Shown here: positions 18,129-28,392 of the stretch, one piece after another
Layout of the letters: each line of letters begins with the position of its first letter
Numbering within the stretch: position 1 is the stretch's first letter
Assembly: GCF_000377905.1 (NCBI RefSeq)
Contig: NZ_KB898871.1
Coordinates: 35,001-99,000, forward strand
Direction of reading: 5' to 3'
Origin: Thioalkalivibrio sp. ALMg11
GTDB taxonomy: Bacteria > Pseudomonadota > Gammaproteobacteria > Ectothiorhodospirales > Ectothiorhodospiraceae
Length of the DNA stretch: 64,000 bases
The notes under the pieces: model-generated
The model's database searches: none
What the model was told of the DNA's origin: nothing
Seen by the model: only the letters and a program-made list of their open reading frames with translations
Translations under genes and position numbers: made by a program

Positions 18129-19522
18129 GCGGGCGCTCCCTGCAGGGCGTCGATCAGGCGCAGGTGCAACCCGTCGAAGCCCCCGTTGCTCATGATCACC
18201 AGCGTATCGCCGGATCGCACGGTGGCAAGAATCCCCTGCAGCAGGGATTCGATATCGCGCGCCACGGACAGGTGCTCGCCAAGTTGCTGTTGCAGGCCCT
18301 CGGTGGACCAGTCGATCTCCGGGGCATGGTACAGATGCACTGCGTCGGCCTGTGCAAGCGCCGCACCCAGGGCCTCGGCGTGCACCCCCATGCGCATGGT
18401 GTTGGAACGCGGCTCGAGGATGGCCACCAGGCGCCCGCCCGGCGCCACCTGTCCGCGCAGCCCTTCGAGGGTCAGGCGGATCGCGGTGGGATGGTGGGCG
18501 AAGTCGTCGATCACCCGAATGCCGTCGATTTCCGCGCGCAGCTCCTGGCGCCGACGAACGCCGCGAAACGCCGGCAACGCGGCCAGGCCCGTAGCCAGCG
18601 GAACGCCGGCATGGCGAGCGGCGGCCAGGGCAGCCAGGGCATTCGCCAGGTTGTGACGCCCGGTCAGCGACCACTCCACCCGCCCCTGTACCACGCCATC
18701 GGCCAGCACCTCGAAGACCGAGGCCTCGGGGTTCAGGGCGCGCGCCGCCAGCGCGGGGGTCGCGTTCCCAGTGTCGCCTTCCAGGTCGGTCGCGAGGCGC
18801 TCCACCGGGGTCCAGCAGCCCATGTCCAGCACCCGCTCCAGCGCGGCATCACCGGCCGGCATCAGGATGCGCCCCTGCCCCGGCACCGTACGCACCAGGT
18901 GATGGAACTGGCGCTCAATCGCGGCCAGGTCGGGGTAAATATCCGCGTGGTCGAATTCGAGGTTGTTCAGCACCAGGGTGCGCGGGCGGTAATGGACGAA
19001 CTTGGCGCGCTTGTCGAAGAACGCGCTGTCGTATTCGTCGGCCTCGATCACGAAGAACGGGGCATCCCCCAGGCGCGCGCTGACCCCGAAATTGCCGGGC
19101 ACCCCGCCGATCAGGAACCCGGGATTCATCCCCGCGTATTCGAGCATCCAGGCGAGCATGCTGGCGGTCGTGGTCTTGCCATGGGTGCCGGCCACTGCCA
19201 GCACCCAGCGATCGCGGAGGATGTGCTCGGCCAGCCACTGCGGGCCCGAGGTGTAGTCCAGCCGGCGATCCAGCAACGCCTCGATGATCGGCATGCCGCG
19301 GCGCATCACGTTACCGACGACGACCGGCCCTGCGTCGGGCAGCGTCTCCGGGTCGTGGCCCTCGTGGTAGGCAATCCCGGCCTGGTCCAGCTGGTCGCTC
19401 ATGGGCGGGTACAGCTTCTGGTCGGAACCTGTGACCACATACCCCTGCGCGCGCGCCAACTGGGCCAGCCCGCCCATGAAGGTCCCGCCAATCCCGAGGA
19501 CGTGGAGCGGCCCGCCAGTCAC
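18125..19522 (-). CDS. mpl: UDP-N-acetylmuramate:L-alanyl-gamma-D-glutamyl-meso-diaminopimelate ligase
   Basis: Murein peptide ligase that attaches the recycled tripeptide to UDP-MurNAc, a shortcut in peptidoglycan recycling. The 465-residue Mur ligase has an N-terminal Rossmann part ([17 protein letters not shown]), the ATP loop GTHGKTTT at residues 112-119, [13 protein letters not shown], and the Mpl-typical [10 protein letters not shown]. The start is GTG at 19522, overlapping the previous stop as GTGA. With anmK at the start of the window, two steps of murein recycling are present. Neighbouring mlaA also concerns the envelope. Confidence 0.94.
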   Translation of the reverse strand: MTGGPLHVLGIGGTFMGGLAQLARAQGYVVTGSDQKLYPPMSDQLDQAGIAYHEGHDPETLPDAGPVVVGNVMRRGMPIIEALLDRRLDYTSGPQWLAEHILRDRWVLAVAGTHGKTTTASMLAWMLEYAGMNPGFLIGGVPGNFGVSARLGDAPFFVIEADEYDSAFFDKRAKFVHYRPRTLVLNNLEFDHADIYPDLAAIERQFHHLVRTVPGQGRILMPAGDAALERVLDMGCWTPVERLATDLEGDTGNATPALAARALNPEASVFEVLADGVVQGRVEWSLTGRHNLANALAALAAARHAGVPLATGLAALPAFRGVRRRQELRAEIDGIRVIDDFAHHPTAIRLTLEGLRGQVAPGGRLVAILEPRSNTMRMGVHAEALGAALAQADAVHLYHAPEIDWSTEGLQQQLGEHLSVARDIESLLQGILATVRSGDTLVIMSNGGFDGLHLRLIDALQGAPA

Positions 19523-20043
19523 TGGAACAGCCCGATCGCGGTCTGGGTGACCACGCTGGAGACCACGATATAGCCAAGCGCGATCAGCATTCCCACCAGA
19601 CGCGAACCAAGCCCTAACGCCTGCTGCAGGATGTGACCAAAGACGAGCAGCAACCAGGCCAGGAGCACCAGCATCCCGAACACGACCCCAGTGGCGACCT
19701 CCTCCGGCTCGCGCGCCGGATCAGGCCCGCCCGCCAGCACCATCAGTAACGCCATCAACAGACCCAGGACCGCGCCGGTACCCGCCATCGCAGTGAAGGT
19801 CTGGCGCCAGCGATCCGAGACGCCTTGCATGCTCAGCACGATGACGACAAAGGCATACAGGACCACCAGGTCCATCACGTTCAGCGCCAGCGCCTGGCCG
19901 AAGCCGTACAGCGGGATCCCGATCACCATCCCGGCGATCAGGGCGATCCCGACCCAGAAGACCAGCGTGCCGTTGTCCGCCGGCAGGTCCTGCGGCCCGG
20001 CGTGCAGGCGCAGGATGTTCAGCATCGCGGTGAGGCCGTTCAA
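19519..20043 (-). CDS. Yip1-like integral membrane protein
   Basis: The 174-residue protein has about five membrane helices and few charged residues between them, resembling the Yip1/DUF1282 family. Its function is unknown. The first helix begins near residue 25 (TLVFWVGIALIAGMVIGIPL). The start is TTG at 20043: GAGGAGG stands seven bases before it, and the TTG overlaps the mlaA stop as TTGA. The ATG at 20025 lies too far from that Shine-Dalgarno. Its stop in turn overlaps the GTG of mpl. Fixed position between mlaA and mpl suggests an envelope role, which is inference. Confidence 0.75.
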   Translation of the reverse strand: MNGLTAMLNILRLHAGPQDLPADNGTLVFWVGIALIAGMVIGIPLYGFGQALALNVMDLVVLYAFVVIVLSMQGVSDRWRQTFTAMAGTGAVLGLLMALLMVLAGGPDPAREPEEVATGVVFGMLVLLAWLLLVFGHILQQALGLGSRLVGMLIALGYIVVSSVVTQTAIGLFQ

Positions 20044-20828
20044 CGGTCGCCCTCCTCGGCCTCCATGGCCTCCAGCGCCTCGAGTTCATCCAGCTCGTCC
20101 AGCATGGCATCGGCCTCGTCATCCGGCATGCCACCGCGCACCAGGAAGTCCCGGCGCTGCAGATGGCCCTGGCGCATCGCGATATAGGGGTCGTCGGACA
20201 GCTGCGCCAGCATGCGCTCGGTGGGGATCAGACCCGCACGCATGTCGACCACATCCAGTGCGATCAGGCCCACCCACCAGCCGGTGTGATCGTCGCGCAG
20301 ATTGGTGTGGTATAGCGGGTTCATGTAGCCGTCCACCAGGCGCGCCGGGGCATCCCGCGCGGTGCTGGGGCCAAGCAAGGGGATCTGGAAATAAGGACCA
20401 CGCGGCACACCCCAGGCCCCCAGGGTCTGGCCAAAGTCCTCGTTGTTCTTGTCCAGTCCCATGGGCGAGGCCACGTCGATTAGCCCGAACAGCCCGAAGG
20501 TCGAATTGAACATGATGCGCCCGGTATCCGAGGCGGCATTCTCCAGGTTGCCCTGCAACAGGTTGTTGAACAGGACTGTGAAGTCGTTGAGGTTGGAAAA
20601 GAAGTTGCCCACCCCGGTCTGTACCGGTTGCGGAAGTCGCTGGTACTGCACCGCGGCCGGGCGCAGCAGCGACTGGTCGAAGTCCTGATTGATCTCGAAC
20701 ACCGCCCGGTTATAGGCCTCCCAGGGGTCGTCCGGGTGGCGGTCCTCGCTGGGCACCGTCGCGCAACCGGTCAGGCCAAGGAACAGCAGGGCCAGCAGGC
20801 CCGGGCGCAAACAGGAGACAACAGACAT
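20040..20828 (-). CDS. mlaA: MlaA/VacJ family lipoprotein
   Basis: Outer-membrane lipoprotein that removes misplaced phospholipids from the outer leaflet and hands them to the Mla transport system. The 262-residue precursor has a lipoprotein signal ending LGLTGC (Cys22), then DPWEAYNRAVFEINQ, NFFSNLNDFTVLFNNLLQG and FGQTLGAWGVPRGPYFQIPLLGP, all classic MlaA segments. The C-terminal tail is very acidic (DELDELEALEAMEAEEGDR, last part). The rest of the Mla system is not in the window. It heads the overlap-linked run that ends with the LON-domain gene. Confidence 0.92.
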   Translation of the reverse strand: MSVVSCLRPGLLALLFLGLTGCATVPSEDRHPDDPWEAYNRAVFEINQDFDQSLLRPAAVQYQRLPQPVQTGVGNFFSNLNDFTVLFNNLLQGNLENAASDTGRIMFNSTFGLFGLIDVASPMGLDKNNEDFGQTLGAWGVPRGPYFQIPLLGPSTARDAPARLVDGYMNPLYHTNLRDDHTGWWVGLIALDVVDMRAGLIPTERMLAQLSDDPYIAMRQGHLQRRDFLVRGGMPDDEADAMLDELDELEALEAMEAEEGDR

Positions 20829-20920
20829 GTGATTCCTTAATTTTCGATCCGGCGCCGGGTTGGTTTCGCATGGACCACGCGGACAGAAAGCCGTTCCGCG
20901 CGCCCCGGAGCCGGTTACGC

Positions 20921-22939
20921 TCAGGCCCCGGTGATCGGGTAGATGTCCGCCTTGCGGGCAACCCCGACCTGGCCACGGCCCTGATCCTTGGCTTGATAGC
21001 AGGCGCGGTCCGCGGCGACAAAGGCCTCTTCCACCCCCGGCACGTCCGGCCCCAGCTCGACCACGCCCACCGAGGCGCCAATGGTGACGTCCCGCGCCTC
21101 CACCTGCAACGGCCGGTCGGCAAGGGCCGAGCAGATCCGCTGGCCAAGGATACGCCCATACTCGGCATTCGTATCGCGCGCAATCACGGCGAACTCGTCG
21201 CCCCCAATGCGGGCCACGGCATCGTGGCGACGGGTCAACTGGTGCAGCACATGGGCCACCTGGCGCAGCAGTTCGTCGCCGACCCGGTGACCGTGGCAGT
21301 CGTTGACGTCCTTGAAGTAGTCCAGATCCACCAGCAGCAGGCTCGCCACCGCACGGTTGTCGCGGGCGGCATGCATGGCGATCTCCAGCTCGCGCTCGAA
21401 GGCGCGGCGGTTCAGCAGGCCGGTGAGGCCGTCGTGGCTGGCCTCGTGCACCAGCCGGTCCACCAGCTTGCGCTCCTCGGAGACATCCGTCAGCACCAGC
21501 AGGGTACGCACGGAACTGCCGGCTACCGGGTCAAGCGCGGTACGGGCGATACGCACGATCAGCTCGTGACCGTCACGCCGGACCAGGCGGGCATCCAGGC
21601 GCTCGCCCAGAGCCTGATCCAGCGTTTCGCCCCGGGCATTCGCAGGCAGCAGGGGGCGTCCGGTACCCAGCTCGCGCAGCTCGAGGAGCTGGTCCAGGGA
21701 ACACCCCAGGACCTGGTCTCGGGTCAGCCCCGCCAGCTCGCGGGCCGCGGGGTTCACATAGGAGATCCCGCCACGTGCATCCAGGGTGATCACCGCATCC
21801 GGGATCGCGTCCATGCTGCGCTCGAGGTTGCGCCCGGAGCGGCGCATCCGGGCGTGGACCCGGGAGACGTACAGCAGCGCCAGAAGCGCGACCACCGCCA
21901 GCGCCGAGACCAGCCACAGGAGGTTGCCGCGCAGCCAGACCAGGATGTCGAAGGGCTGCGGCGCGTACAGGCCGACCCCCAGCTCGTACATCAGGCCGTG
22001 CACGTCCTCGTAGGATCGGGGTGCCGCCCAGCCCCCGATGCCGGCCGCCTGACTCGCCGGGTGTTCCGCGTCCAGCGACAGCGTCGCCAGCAGGATCGCA
22101 TGCGCCAGCCCGGCGTCCAGGTCACCGCGCATCGCCAGCGGCCACTCGGGGTACAGGCGGGTACTGGCGCGGTAGCTGAAGGACGGGAAGGCGCGCTCGC
22201 CGACCACCCGAATCTGATCCACCCGCGGGTCACCGCGGGCCTCCAGGTCCTCCAGGATGCCGGTCCGGAAGGTCGCCGCATCGACCTCCCCCTGCAGCAC
22301 CCAGTCGAGGCCGCGGCCGACCGGGAAGCCGGTAAATACCAGCGCCGCCAGATCACTCCCGACGTCCAGACCGGCCGCCTGCAACTCGCGCCAGGTCATC
22401 CACCAGCCGCCAAAGGCATCGGGGTGCACCACGGACAAGCGCTGACCGCGCAGATCGCCCAGCTCCACCAGGTCATCACGATCGGCGCGGGCGATCACGA
22501 CGGCCCCGAAACGGTCCTCGTCACGGCCCACCTGACGCGGCTGCATGGTCGCGATGCGCGATATCCCGTGCTGCTGCTCCAACATCACGTAGGAGCCGCT
22601 GTTGGTCAGGATCAGGTCGAAGCGCTTGTCTGCCACGGCCGCCTGCAACCCGTCGTTGTCCACCGGCTCGAGCACGAAACGGGCCCCGTCGATCTGCTCC
22701 GACAGGTATTCGACGAATGGCGTCCAGCGTTGGCGTGCCACATCGTCGCCGCGGTGGGCGAGCACCCCGAGGACCAGGCGCTGCTCGCCCGCCGCCGATT
22801 CCTGCGCCAGCAATGACGTTGCAGGAGACCACCAAAGACTGGCAACCAGCACGACCAGGCCACCGAAGACCCACGCGGCTCCCCGGCGCCGGAGCGGGGC
22901 CGCACTGCGCGGTGAACCCTGACGACAAGCCCCTCTCAC
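20921..22939 (-). CDS. PhnD-like sensor, PAS and GGDEF diguanylate cyclase
   Basis: Predicted membrane receptor that makes cyclic di-GMP. Order in 672 residues: signal anchor (about 20-45); periplasmic PhnD/phosphonate-binding-like domain (about 54-310, e.g. LVLGVLAHRGDDVARQRWTP and DLILTNSGSYVMLEQQHG); membrane helix (about 340-358); PAS domain (about 370-480, AIPDAVITLDARGGISYVNP); GGDEF domain (about 500-665) with intact GGDEF at 579-583 and the inhibitory RxxD site R570-D573. Catalysis and product inhibition should both be possible. The ligand is unknown. The start is GTG at 22939, one base after the argG stop, so it is probably co-expressed with argG. A conserved link with arginine synthesis is not known to me. 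Confidence 0.88.
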   Translation of the reverse strand: MRGACRQGSPRSAAPLRRRGAAWVFGGLVVLVASLWWSPATSLLAQESAAGEQRLVLGVLAHRGDDVARQRWTPFVEYLSEQIDGARFVLEPVDNDGLQAAVADKRFDLILTNSGSYVMLEQQHGISRIATMQPRQVGRDEDRFGAVVIARADRDDLVELGDLRGQRLSVVHPDAFGGWWMTWRELQAAGLDVGSDLAALVFTGFPVGRGLDWVLQGEVDAATFRTGILEDLEARGDPRVDQIRVVGERAFPSFSYRASTRLYPEWPLAMRGDLDAGLAHAILLATLSLDAEHPASQAAGIGGWAAPRSYEDVHGLMYELGVGLYAPQPFDILVWLRGNLLWLVSALAVVALLALLYVSRVHARMRRSGRNLERSMDAIPDAVITLDARGGISYVNPAARELAGLTRDQVLGCSLDQLLELRELGTGRPLLPANARGETLDQALGERLDARLVRRDGHELIVRIARTALDPVAGSSVRTLLVLTDVSEERKLVDRLVHEASHDGLTGLLNRRAFERELEIAMHAARDNRAVASLLLVDLDYFKDVNDCHGHRVGDELLRQVAHVLHQLTRRHDAVARIGGDEFAVIARDTNAEYGRILGQRICSALADRPLQVEARDVTIGASVGVVELGPDVPGVEEAFVAADRACYQAKDQGRGQVGVARKADIYPITGA

Positions 22940-22940
22940 G

Positions 22941-24164
<1,224 letters not shown>

Positions 24165-24173
24165 AAGAATTTC

Positions 24174-24222
24174 TATCCTTTTCCTAAGGTAAAGATATAG
24201 TCGTTTTCGTGACCGGCGTCAC
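24174..24222 (-). promoter_or_regulatory. Candidate argG promoter with overlapping palindrome
   Basis: On the minus strand GTGACG (24217-24222) and TATATC (24194-24199) are separated by 17 bp, each with four of six consensus bases. The region is clearly AT-rich against its surroundings. A 24-bp imperfect palindrome at 24174-24197 (TATC..TTT..CCTAAGG..AAA..GATA) covers the -10 and the likely start point and could be an operator. It does not look like a standard ArgR box. Confidence 0.4.
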
Positions 24223-25202
24223 TACCACGCCGGTGTCTCCGAGGGTGCGGCCGGGCCCGCTCCGGGGCGCGGCTCGCGGACCTCGGACTCTTCCGTGTCG
24301 GCGGGCGGCAGCGGCGCGACCGGGGCTTCGCCCGGCCGGGATTCCCCGCTATCCAGCCACCAGATATCGCTTCGCCGCGAGGCCTGACGCGCGCCATCGG
24401 CGGCCGGGTCCACACCGGGGGCCTCAATCTCGATGCCCTTGGCCGGGACACCGGCCTCCACCAGGACGCCACGCACCACCTCGGCACGATGGCGGCTGAG
24501 GGGGCGGTTGATCTCCAGCGGGCCTGCAGCATCCGTCCAGCCGACCACCCGAATGCGAGGGTCGTCCGAAGCCAAGAGGATACGGGCCGCACGTTGCAGA
24601 ACCTCGCGCGCCCCGGCATCCAGACGATGGCTGCCCGTTTCGAAATAGACGCTCCAGCGATCCAGGGCACCCGCGTCCGGGGTCGCGGCGGGCGCGTCCC
24701 GCCCCCCATAACAGGCGCGAAAATCGCGTGCACGGAGGGCAAAGCGGATGCCCCGGAAGTGCACCGAGTCGTCGCCGTCGGGAATGGCGATACGCACGTC
24801 ATGGCCGGCCAGCAGGCGGGCCTTAAGGGGCTGAGCCAGCGCTTGGGGGACCCGGAACAAGCGATCGTCACGGGCCTGCAGCCGCAGATCCAGCGGCGGC
24901 TGGGTCGCCGGGCGCAGCCATTCCGGCGCGCCGGTGCGCAATCGCGGCGCGGCACCCGCCGGTATCGCGTAGGGGGCCTGCCAGAAGACGGCGGTCAACA
25001 GGCCCGGCCGGGCCTCGAAGCGCAACGTGCCGCCGTGACGCACGGTCTGTTCCATGCGACAGGTGGCATCATCCTCAGTCAGCTGCCAGTCACTGCGTTC
25101 CAGCGGCTCGCTGTAGGGCGCGGCACTCGCCGTGGCAATGCCCACCCTCAGCAGCACCAGCCCCGGGAGTGCGCAACGCAGCCACTGGCGCAAGCGGGCC
25201 AT
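24222..25202 (-). CDS. OmpA-family protein with MotY-like N-terminal domain
   Basis: Exported peptidoglycan-binding protein of 326 residues. It has a signal peptide (about 1-28, ending near ASA-AP), an N-terminal domain of about 150 residues resembling MotY (DDATCRMEQTVRHGGTLRFEA, then SVHFRGIRFALRARDFRACYGG), and an OmpA-like domain (about 185-285) with VYFETGSHRLDAGAREVLQ and the conserved LSRHRAEVVRGVLVEAGV. A proline-rich tail follows. MotY proteins form the T-ring of sodium-driven flagellar motors. No flagellar gene is nearby, so a motor role is only possible. It follows lpdA by 6 bp and so is probably the last gene of the pyruvate dehydrogenase operon, an odd partner. Confidence 0.8.
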   Translation of the reverse strand: MARLRQWLRCALPGLVLLRVGIATASAAPYSEPLERSDWQLTEDDATCRMEQTVRHGGTLRFEARPGLLTAVFWQAPYAIPAGAAPRLRTGAPEWLRPATQPPLDLRLQARDDRLFRVPQALAQPLKARLLAGHDVRIAIPDGDDSVHFRGIRFALRARDFRACYGGRDAPAATPDAGALDRWSVYFETGSHRLDAGAREVLQRAARILLASDDPRIRVVGWTDAAGPLEINRPLSRHRAEVVRGVLVEAGVPAKGIEIEAPGVDPAADGARQASRRSDIWWLDSGESRPGEAPVAPLPPADTEESEVREPRPGAGPAAPSETPAW

Positions 25203-25208
25203 GACCCG

Positions 25209-26996
25209 CTAGCGCTTTTTCGGCGGCAGGATGTCGGTAATCGAACCGTGCGCGACCTCGGCGGCGAAGGCCACCGTCTCGCTGAGCGTCGGGTGCGGGT
25301 GCACGGTCAGGCCGATGTCTTCCATCTCGGCGCCCATCTCCAGCGCCAGCATCGCCTCGCCGATCAGGTCGCCGGCGGACGGTCCAACGATGCCGGCCCC
25401 GATCACGCGCCCATCGGCATCGAACAGCAGCTTGGTCAGGCCATCCTCGGCACCCAGCGCGATGGCGCGGCCGGAGGCGGCCCAGGGGAACACGCCCTTG
25501 GTGTATTCGATGCCGTCGGCCTTGGCCTGCTCCTCGGTCACGCCCATCCAGGCGACCTCGGGATGGGTGTAGGCAACCGACGGGATCGCGCGGGCATCGA
25601 AGTGCACCTTGTGCCCGGCGATCACCTCGGCGGCGACCTTGCCCTCGTGGGTGGCCTTGTGCGCCAGCATCGGCTGGCCGACCACGTCGCCGATGGCGAA
25701 GATGTGCTCGACGTTGGTGCGCTGCTGGCTGTCGACCTCAATGAAGCCGCGCTCGCTCACCTGCACACCGGCCGCCTCGGCCTTGATCTTCGCTCCGTTC
25801 GGGCCGCGGCCCACGGCGACCAGCACGCGATCGAAGGTATCCTCTTCCGGCAGGCCCTTGGCCTCGCCCTCGAACTGGCAGACGATCCCGGCCTTGGTGG
25901 CCTTGGCCCCGGATACCTTGCTCTTGAGGAAGATATTCTCGAAGCGCTTCTTCGCGCGCTTCTCGAACGGGCGCACGATGTCGCGATCCGCGCCCGGCAT
26001 CAGGGTGTCGGAAAGCTCCACCACCGTGACCTTGGAGCCCAGAGACTCGTACACGCAGGCCATCTCCAGACCGATGATGCCGCCGCCGACCACCAGCATT
26101 CGCTCCGGGATCTCGGCCAGGTCCAGGGCGTCGGTGGAATCCATCACCCGCTCGTCGTCCCACGGGAACCCGGGCAGCTTGATCGCCTGCGAGCCGACTG
26201 CGATGATCGCGTGCTCGAAGCCGATCACCTCGCGGCCCTTGTCACCGTCCACCGCGATACTGTTGGCGCCGGCGAACTCGCCCACGCCCTGCACCACGCG
26301 CACCTTGCGCTGCTTGCACAGCTGCTTGAGCCCGCTGGTCAGTTTCTTGACCGTGCCGCCCTTGTAGCCGCGCAGGCCCTCCAGATCGATCTCCGGTTCG
26401 CCGAACTTGATGCCCAGCGCGGCAAAGCGCTCGGCCTCGTGCAGCACCTCACCGGCATGCAGCAGCGCCTTGGACGGGATGCAGCCGACATTCAGGCAGA
26501 CCCCGCCGATCTCCGGGTAGCGCTCGATCATCACCACGTCCAGGCCCAGATCCGCGGCGCGGAAGGCGGCGGTGTAGCCACCGGGGCCGGAACCCAGCAC
26601 CAGCACCTGGCACTGGCTGTCGGTGTTCGGGTCGGCGGCCGCCTTGGGGGCCGCCGCCTTCTTCGGCTCACTGGCGGCGCCGGATTCCGCCTTCGCGGAT
26701 TCGCCCTTGGCGTCATTGCCGACAGCGCCCTGATCCTCGGTGCCCGCGGCGTCGCCACTGGCCTCGAGGTCCAGGAGCTTGCTCCCCTTGGACACCTTGT
26801 CCCCGACCTTCACATGCAGCTTCTTCACCGTGCCGGCCTCGGGGGCGGGCACGTCGATGGTCGCCTTGTCCGACTCCAGGGTGATCAGCGGATCTTCCGG
26901 GGCGATCTCGCTGCCCGGCTGCACCAGGACCTCGATAATCTCGACGTCCTTGAAATCCCCGATGTCCGGGACCTCGATGGTCTTGGTCTGGCTCAT
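25209..26996 (-). CDS. lpdA: Dihydrolipoyl dehydrogenase with N-terminal lipoyl domain (E3)
   Basis: E3 of the pyruvate dehydrogenase complex: FAD enzyme that reoxidises the lipoyl arm with NAD+. Residues 1-77 form a lipoyl domain with the attachment lysine K44 in ESDKATIDVP. A linker rich in Ala, Lys and Asp follows to about 120. Then comes the disulfide oxidoreductase core with the FAD loop GSGPGGYTAAF, redox disulfide in GGVCLNVGCIPSK, NAD loop VVGGGIIGLEMA, and the C-terminal HPHPTLSE with the catalytic base. At 595 residues it is the long, lipoyl-bearing E3 type. The lipoyl domain closely resembles that of aceF next door. It is third in the operon aceE, aceF, lpdA. Confidence 0.94.
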   Translation of the reverse strand: MSQTKTIEVPDIGDFKDVEIIEVLVQPGSEIAPEDPLITLESDKATIDVPAPEAGTVKKLHVKVGDKVSKGSKLLDLEASGDAAGTEDQGAVGNDAKGESAKAESGAASEPKKAAAPKAAADPNTDSQCQVLVLGSGPGGYTAAFRAADLGLDVVMIERYPEIGGVCLNVGCIPSKALLHAGEVLHEAERFAALGIKFGEPEIDLEGLRGYKGGTVKKLTSGLKQLCKQRKVRVVQGVGEFAGANSIAVDGDKGREVIGFEHAIIAVGSQAIKLPGFPWDDERVMDSTDALDLAEIPERMLVVGGGIIGLEMACVYESLGSKVTVVELSDTLMPGADRDIVRPFEKRAKKRFENIFLKSKVSGAKATKAGIVCQFEGEAKGLPEEDTFDRVLVAVGRGPNGAKIKAEAAGVQVSERGFIEVDSQQRTNVEHIFAIGDVVGQPMLAHKATHEGKVAAEVIAGHKVHFDARAIPSVAYTHPEVAWMGVTEEQAKADGIEYTKGVFPWAASGRAIALGAEDGLTKLLFDADGRVIGAGIVGPSAGDLIGEAMLALEMGAEMEDIGLTVHPHPTLSETVAFAAEVAHGSITDILPPKKR

Positions 26997-27020
26997 CCAG
27001 TCACTCCGGTTGGCATTCGA

Positions 27021-28364
27021 TTACAACAGCATGCGGCGCATGTCGGACAACAGCGCGCTCAGCGTGGTGGCGAAGCGCGCGCCCAGGGCGCCGTCGATCA
27101 CCCGGTGATCGTACGACAGCGCGAGCGGCAGGATCAGGCGCGGCTCGAAGTCCTTGCCATTCCAGACCGGCTTCATGCTGGAGCGCGACACGCCCAGGAT
27201 CGCAACCTCGGGGGCATTCACGATCGGCGTGAACTGGGTGCCGCCAATCCCGCCAAGGCTGGAGATGGTCAGGCAGCCGCCCTGCATGTCCGCGGGCTTG
27301 AGCTTCTTGTCGCGGGCGCGCTGGGACAGCTCCATCAGCTCGGCGGCGATGTCCCCCAGGCTCTTGCGGTCCACATCACGCACCACCGGGACGACCAGGC
27401 CATCCGGAGTATCCACCGCGATGCCGAGGTTGTAGTACTGCTTGATGATCAGGTTCTCGCCGGTCGCATCCAGCGAGGCGTTGAAGCGCGGGTACTGCTT
27501 CAGCGCGGAGACCACGGCCTTCATCAGGAACGGCAGGAAGGTGACCTTCACGCCCTTCTTCTCGTACTCGGCCTTCAGCGACTTGCGGAAGTCCTCGAGC
27601 TCGGTGATGTCCGCCTCGTCGAACTGGGTCACGTGCGGGACAGTGACCCAGTTACGGTGCAGGTTCTTGCCGGTGAGCTTGTTGATCTTCGACAGCGGTT
27701 GGGTCTCGGTCGGGCCGAACTCGGAGAAGTCGATCTCCGGCATCGGCTCCACACCCAGACCGCCCCCGGCACCCTGGCTCAGGGCACGCTTGACGAAGCC
27801 CTGCACGTCCTCGCGCAGGATGCGGCCCTTGCGCCCGGAGCCGTCGACCTTGCTCAGGTCCACGCCGAGCTCGCGCGCGAACTTGCGCACCACCGGCGAG
27901 GCGTGGGCCTTGCGGAAGGCCGATTCGTCGCGGATGTGCTCGGTGGGGGACGGGCGCGGCCCATCGGCCCGCTCGGCGGGCTTCGACGCCTCGGGCTTCT
28001 TCGGCTCCTCGGCCGCGGGGGCCGTCTCGGCCTTGGCATCCGCAGAAGACGAGGCCTCCTGCTTCGGCGGCTGGTCTTGCGCAGAGTCGTCCTTCGCGGA
28101 TGCGTCTTCGGCCCCGCCCTCGTCGGACAGCTCCAGCTCCAGGATCGGGTCGCCCTTGTTGACGCGGTCGCCGGCCTTCACCTTCAGGGCCTTCACAGTG
28201 CCGCCCTGCGGGGCCGGGATCTCGATGGAGGCCTTGTCCGATTCCAGCGTGATCAGCGGATCCTCGGGAGACACGGTATCCCCCGGGCTGACGATCACCT
28301 CGATGATCTCGACATCCTTGAAATCACCGATGTCCGGTACGTGCACGGTAGTCGTGTTACTCAT
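27021..28364 (-). CDS. aceF: Pyruvate dehydrogenase E2, dihydrolipoyllysine acetyltransferase
   Basis: E2 core of the pyruvate dehydrogenase complex; transfers the acetyl group from lipoamide to CoA. The 447-residue protein has one lipoyl domain (about 1-77, K44 in ESDKASIEIP), a charged Ala/Glu/Lys-rich linker, a peripheral subunit-binding domain near 145-180 (ASPVVRKFARELGVDLSKVDG), and the catalytic domain with LSYDHRVIDGALGARF at the C-terminus. Many gammaproteobacterial E2 proteins have two or three lipoyl domains; here there is one, with another on E3. The ATG at 28364 has AGGAG six bases upstream. Confidence 0.94.
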   Translation of the reverse strand: MSNTTTVHVPDIGDFKDVEIIEVIVSPGDTVSPEDPLITLESDKASIEIPAPQGGTVKALKVKAGDRVNKGDPILELELSDEGGAEDASAKDDSAQDQPPKQEASSSADAKAETAPAAEEPKKPEASKPAERADGPRPSPTEHIRDESAFRKAHASPVVRKFARELGVDLSKVDGSGRKGRILREDVQGFVKRALSQGAGGGLGVEPMPEIDFSEFGPTETQPLSKINKLTGKNLHRNWVTVPHVTQFDEADITELEDFRKSLKAEYEKKGVKVTFLPFLMKAVVSALKQYPRFNASLDATGENLIIKQYYNLGIAVDTPDGLVVPVVRDVDRKSLGDIAAELMELSQRARDKKLKPADMQGGCLTISSLGGIGGTQFTPIVNAPEVAILGVSRSSMKPVWNGKDFEPRLILPLALSYDHRVIDGALGARFATTLSALLSDMRRMLL

Positions 28365-28392
28365 GTCTGCTCCTGCCTCGGTACCGGCGGCC

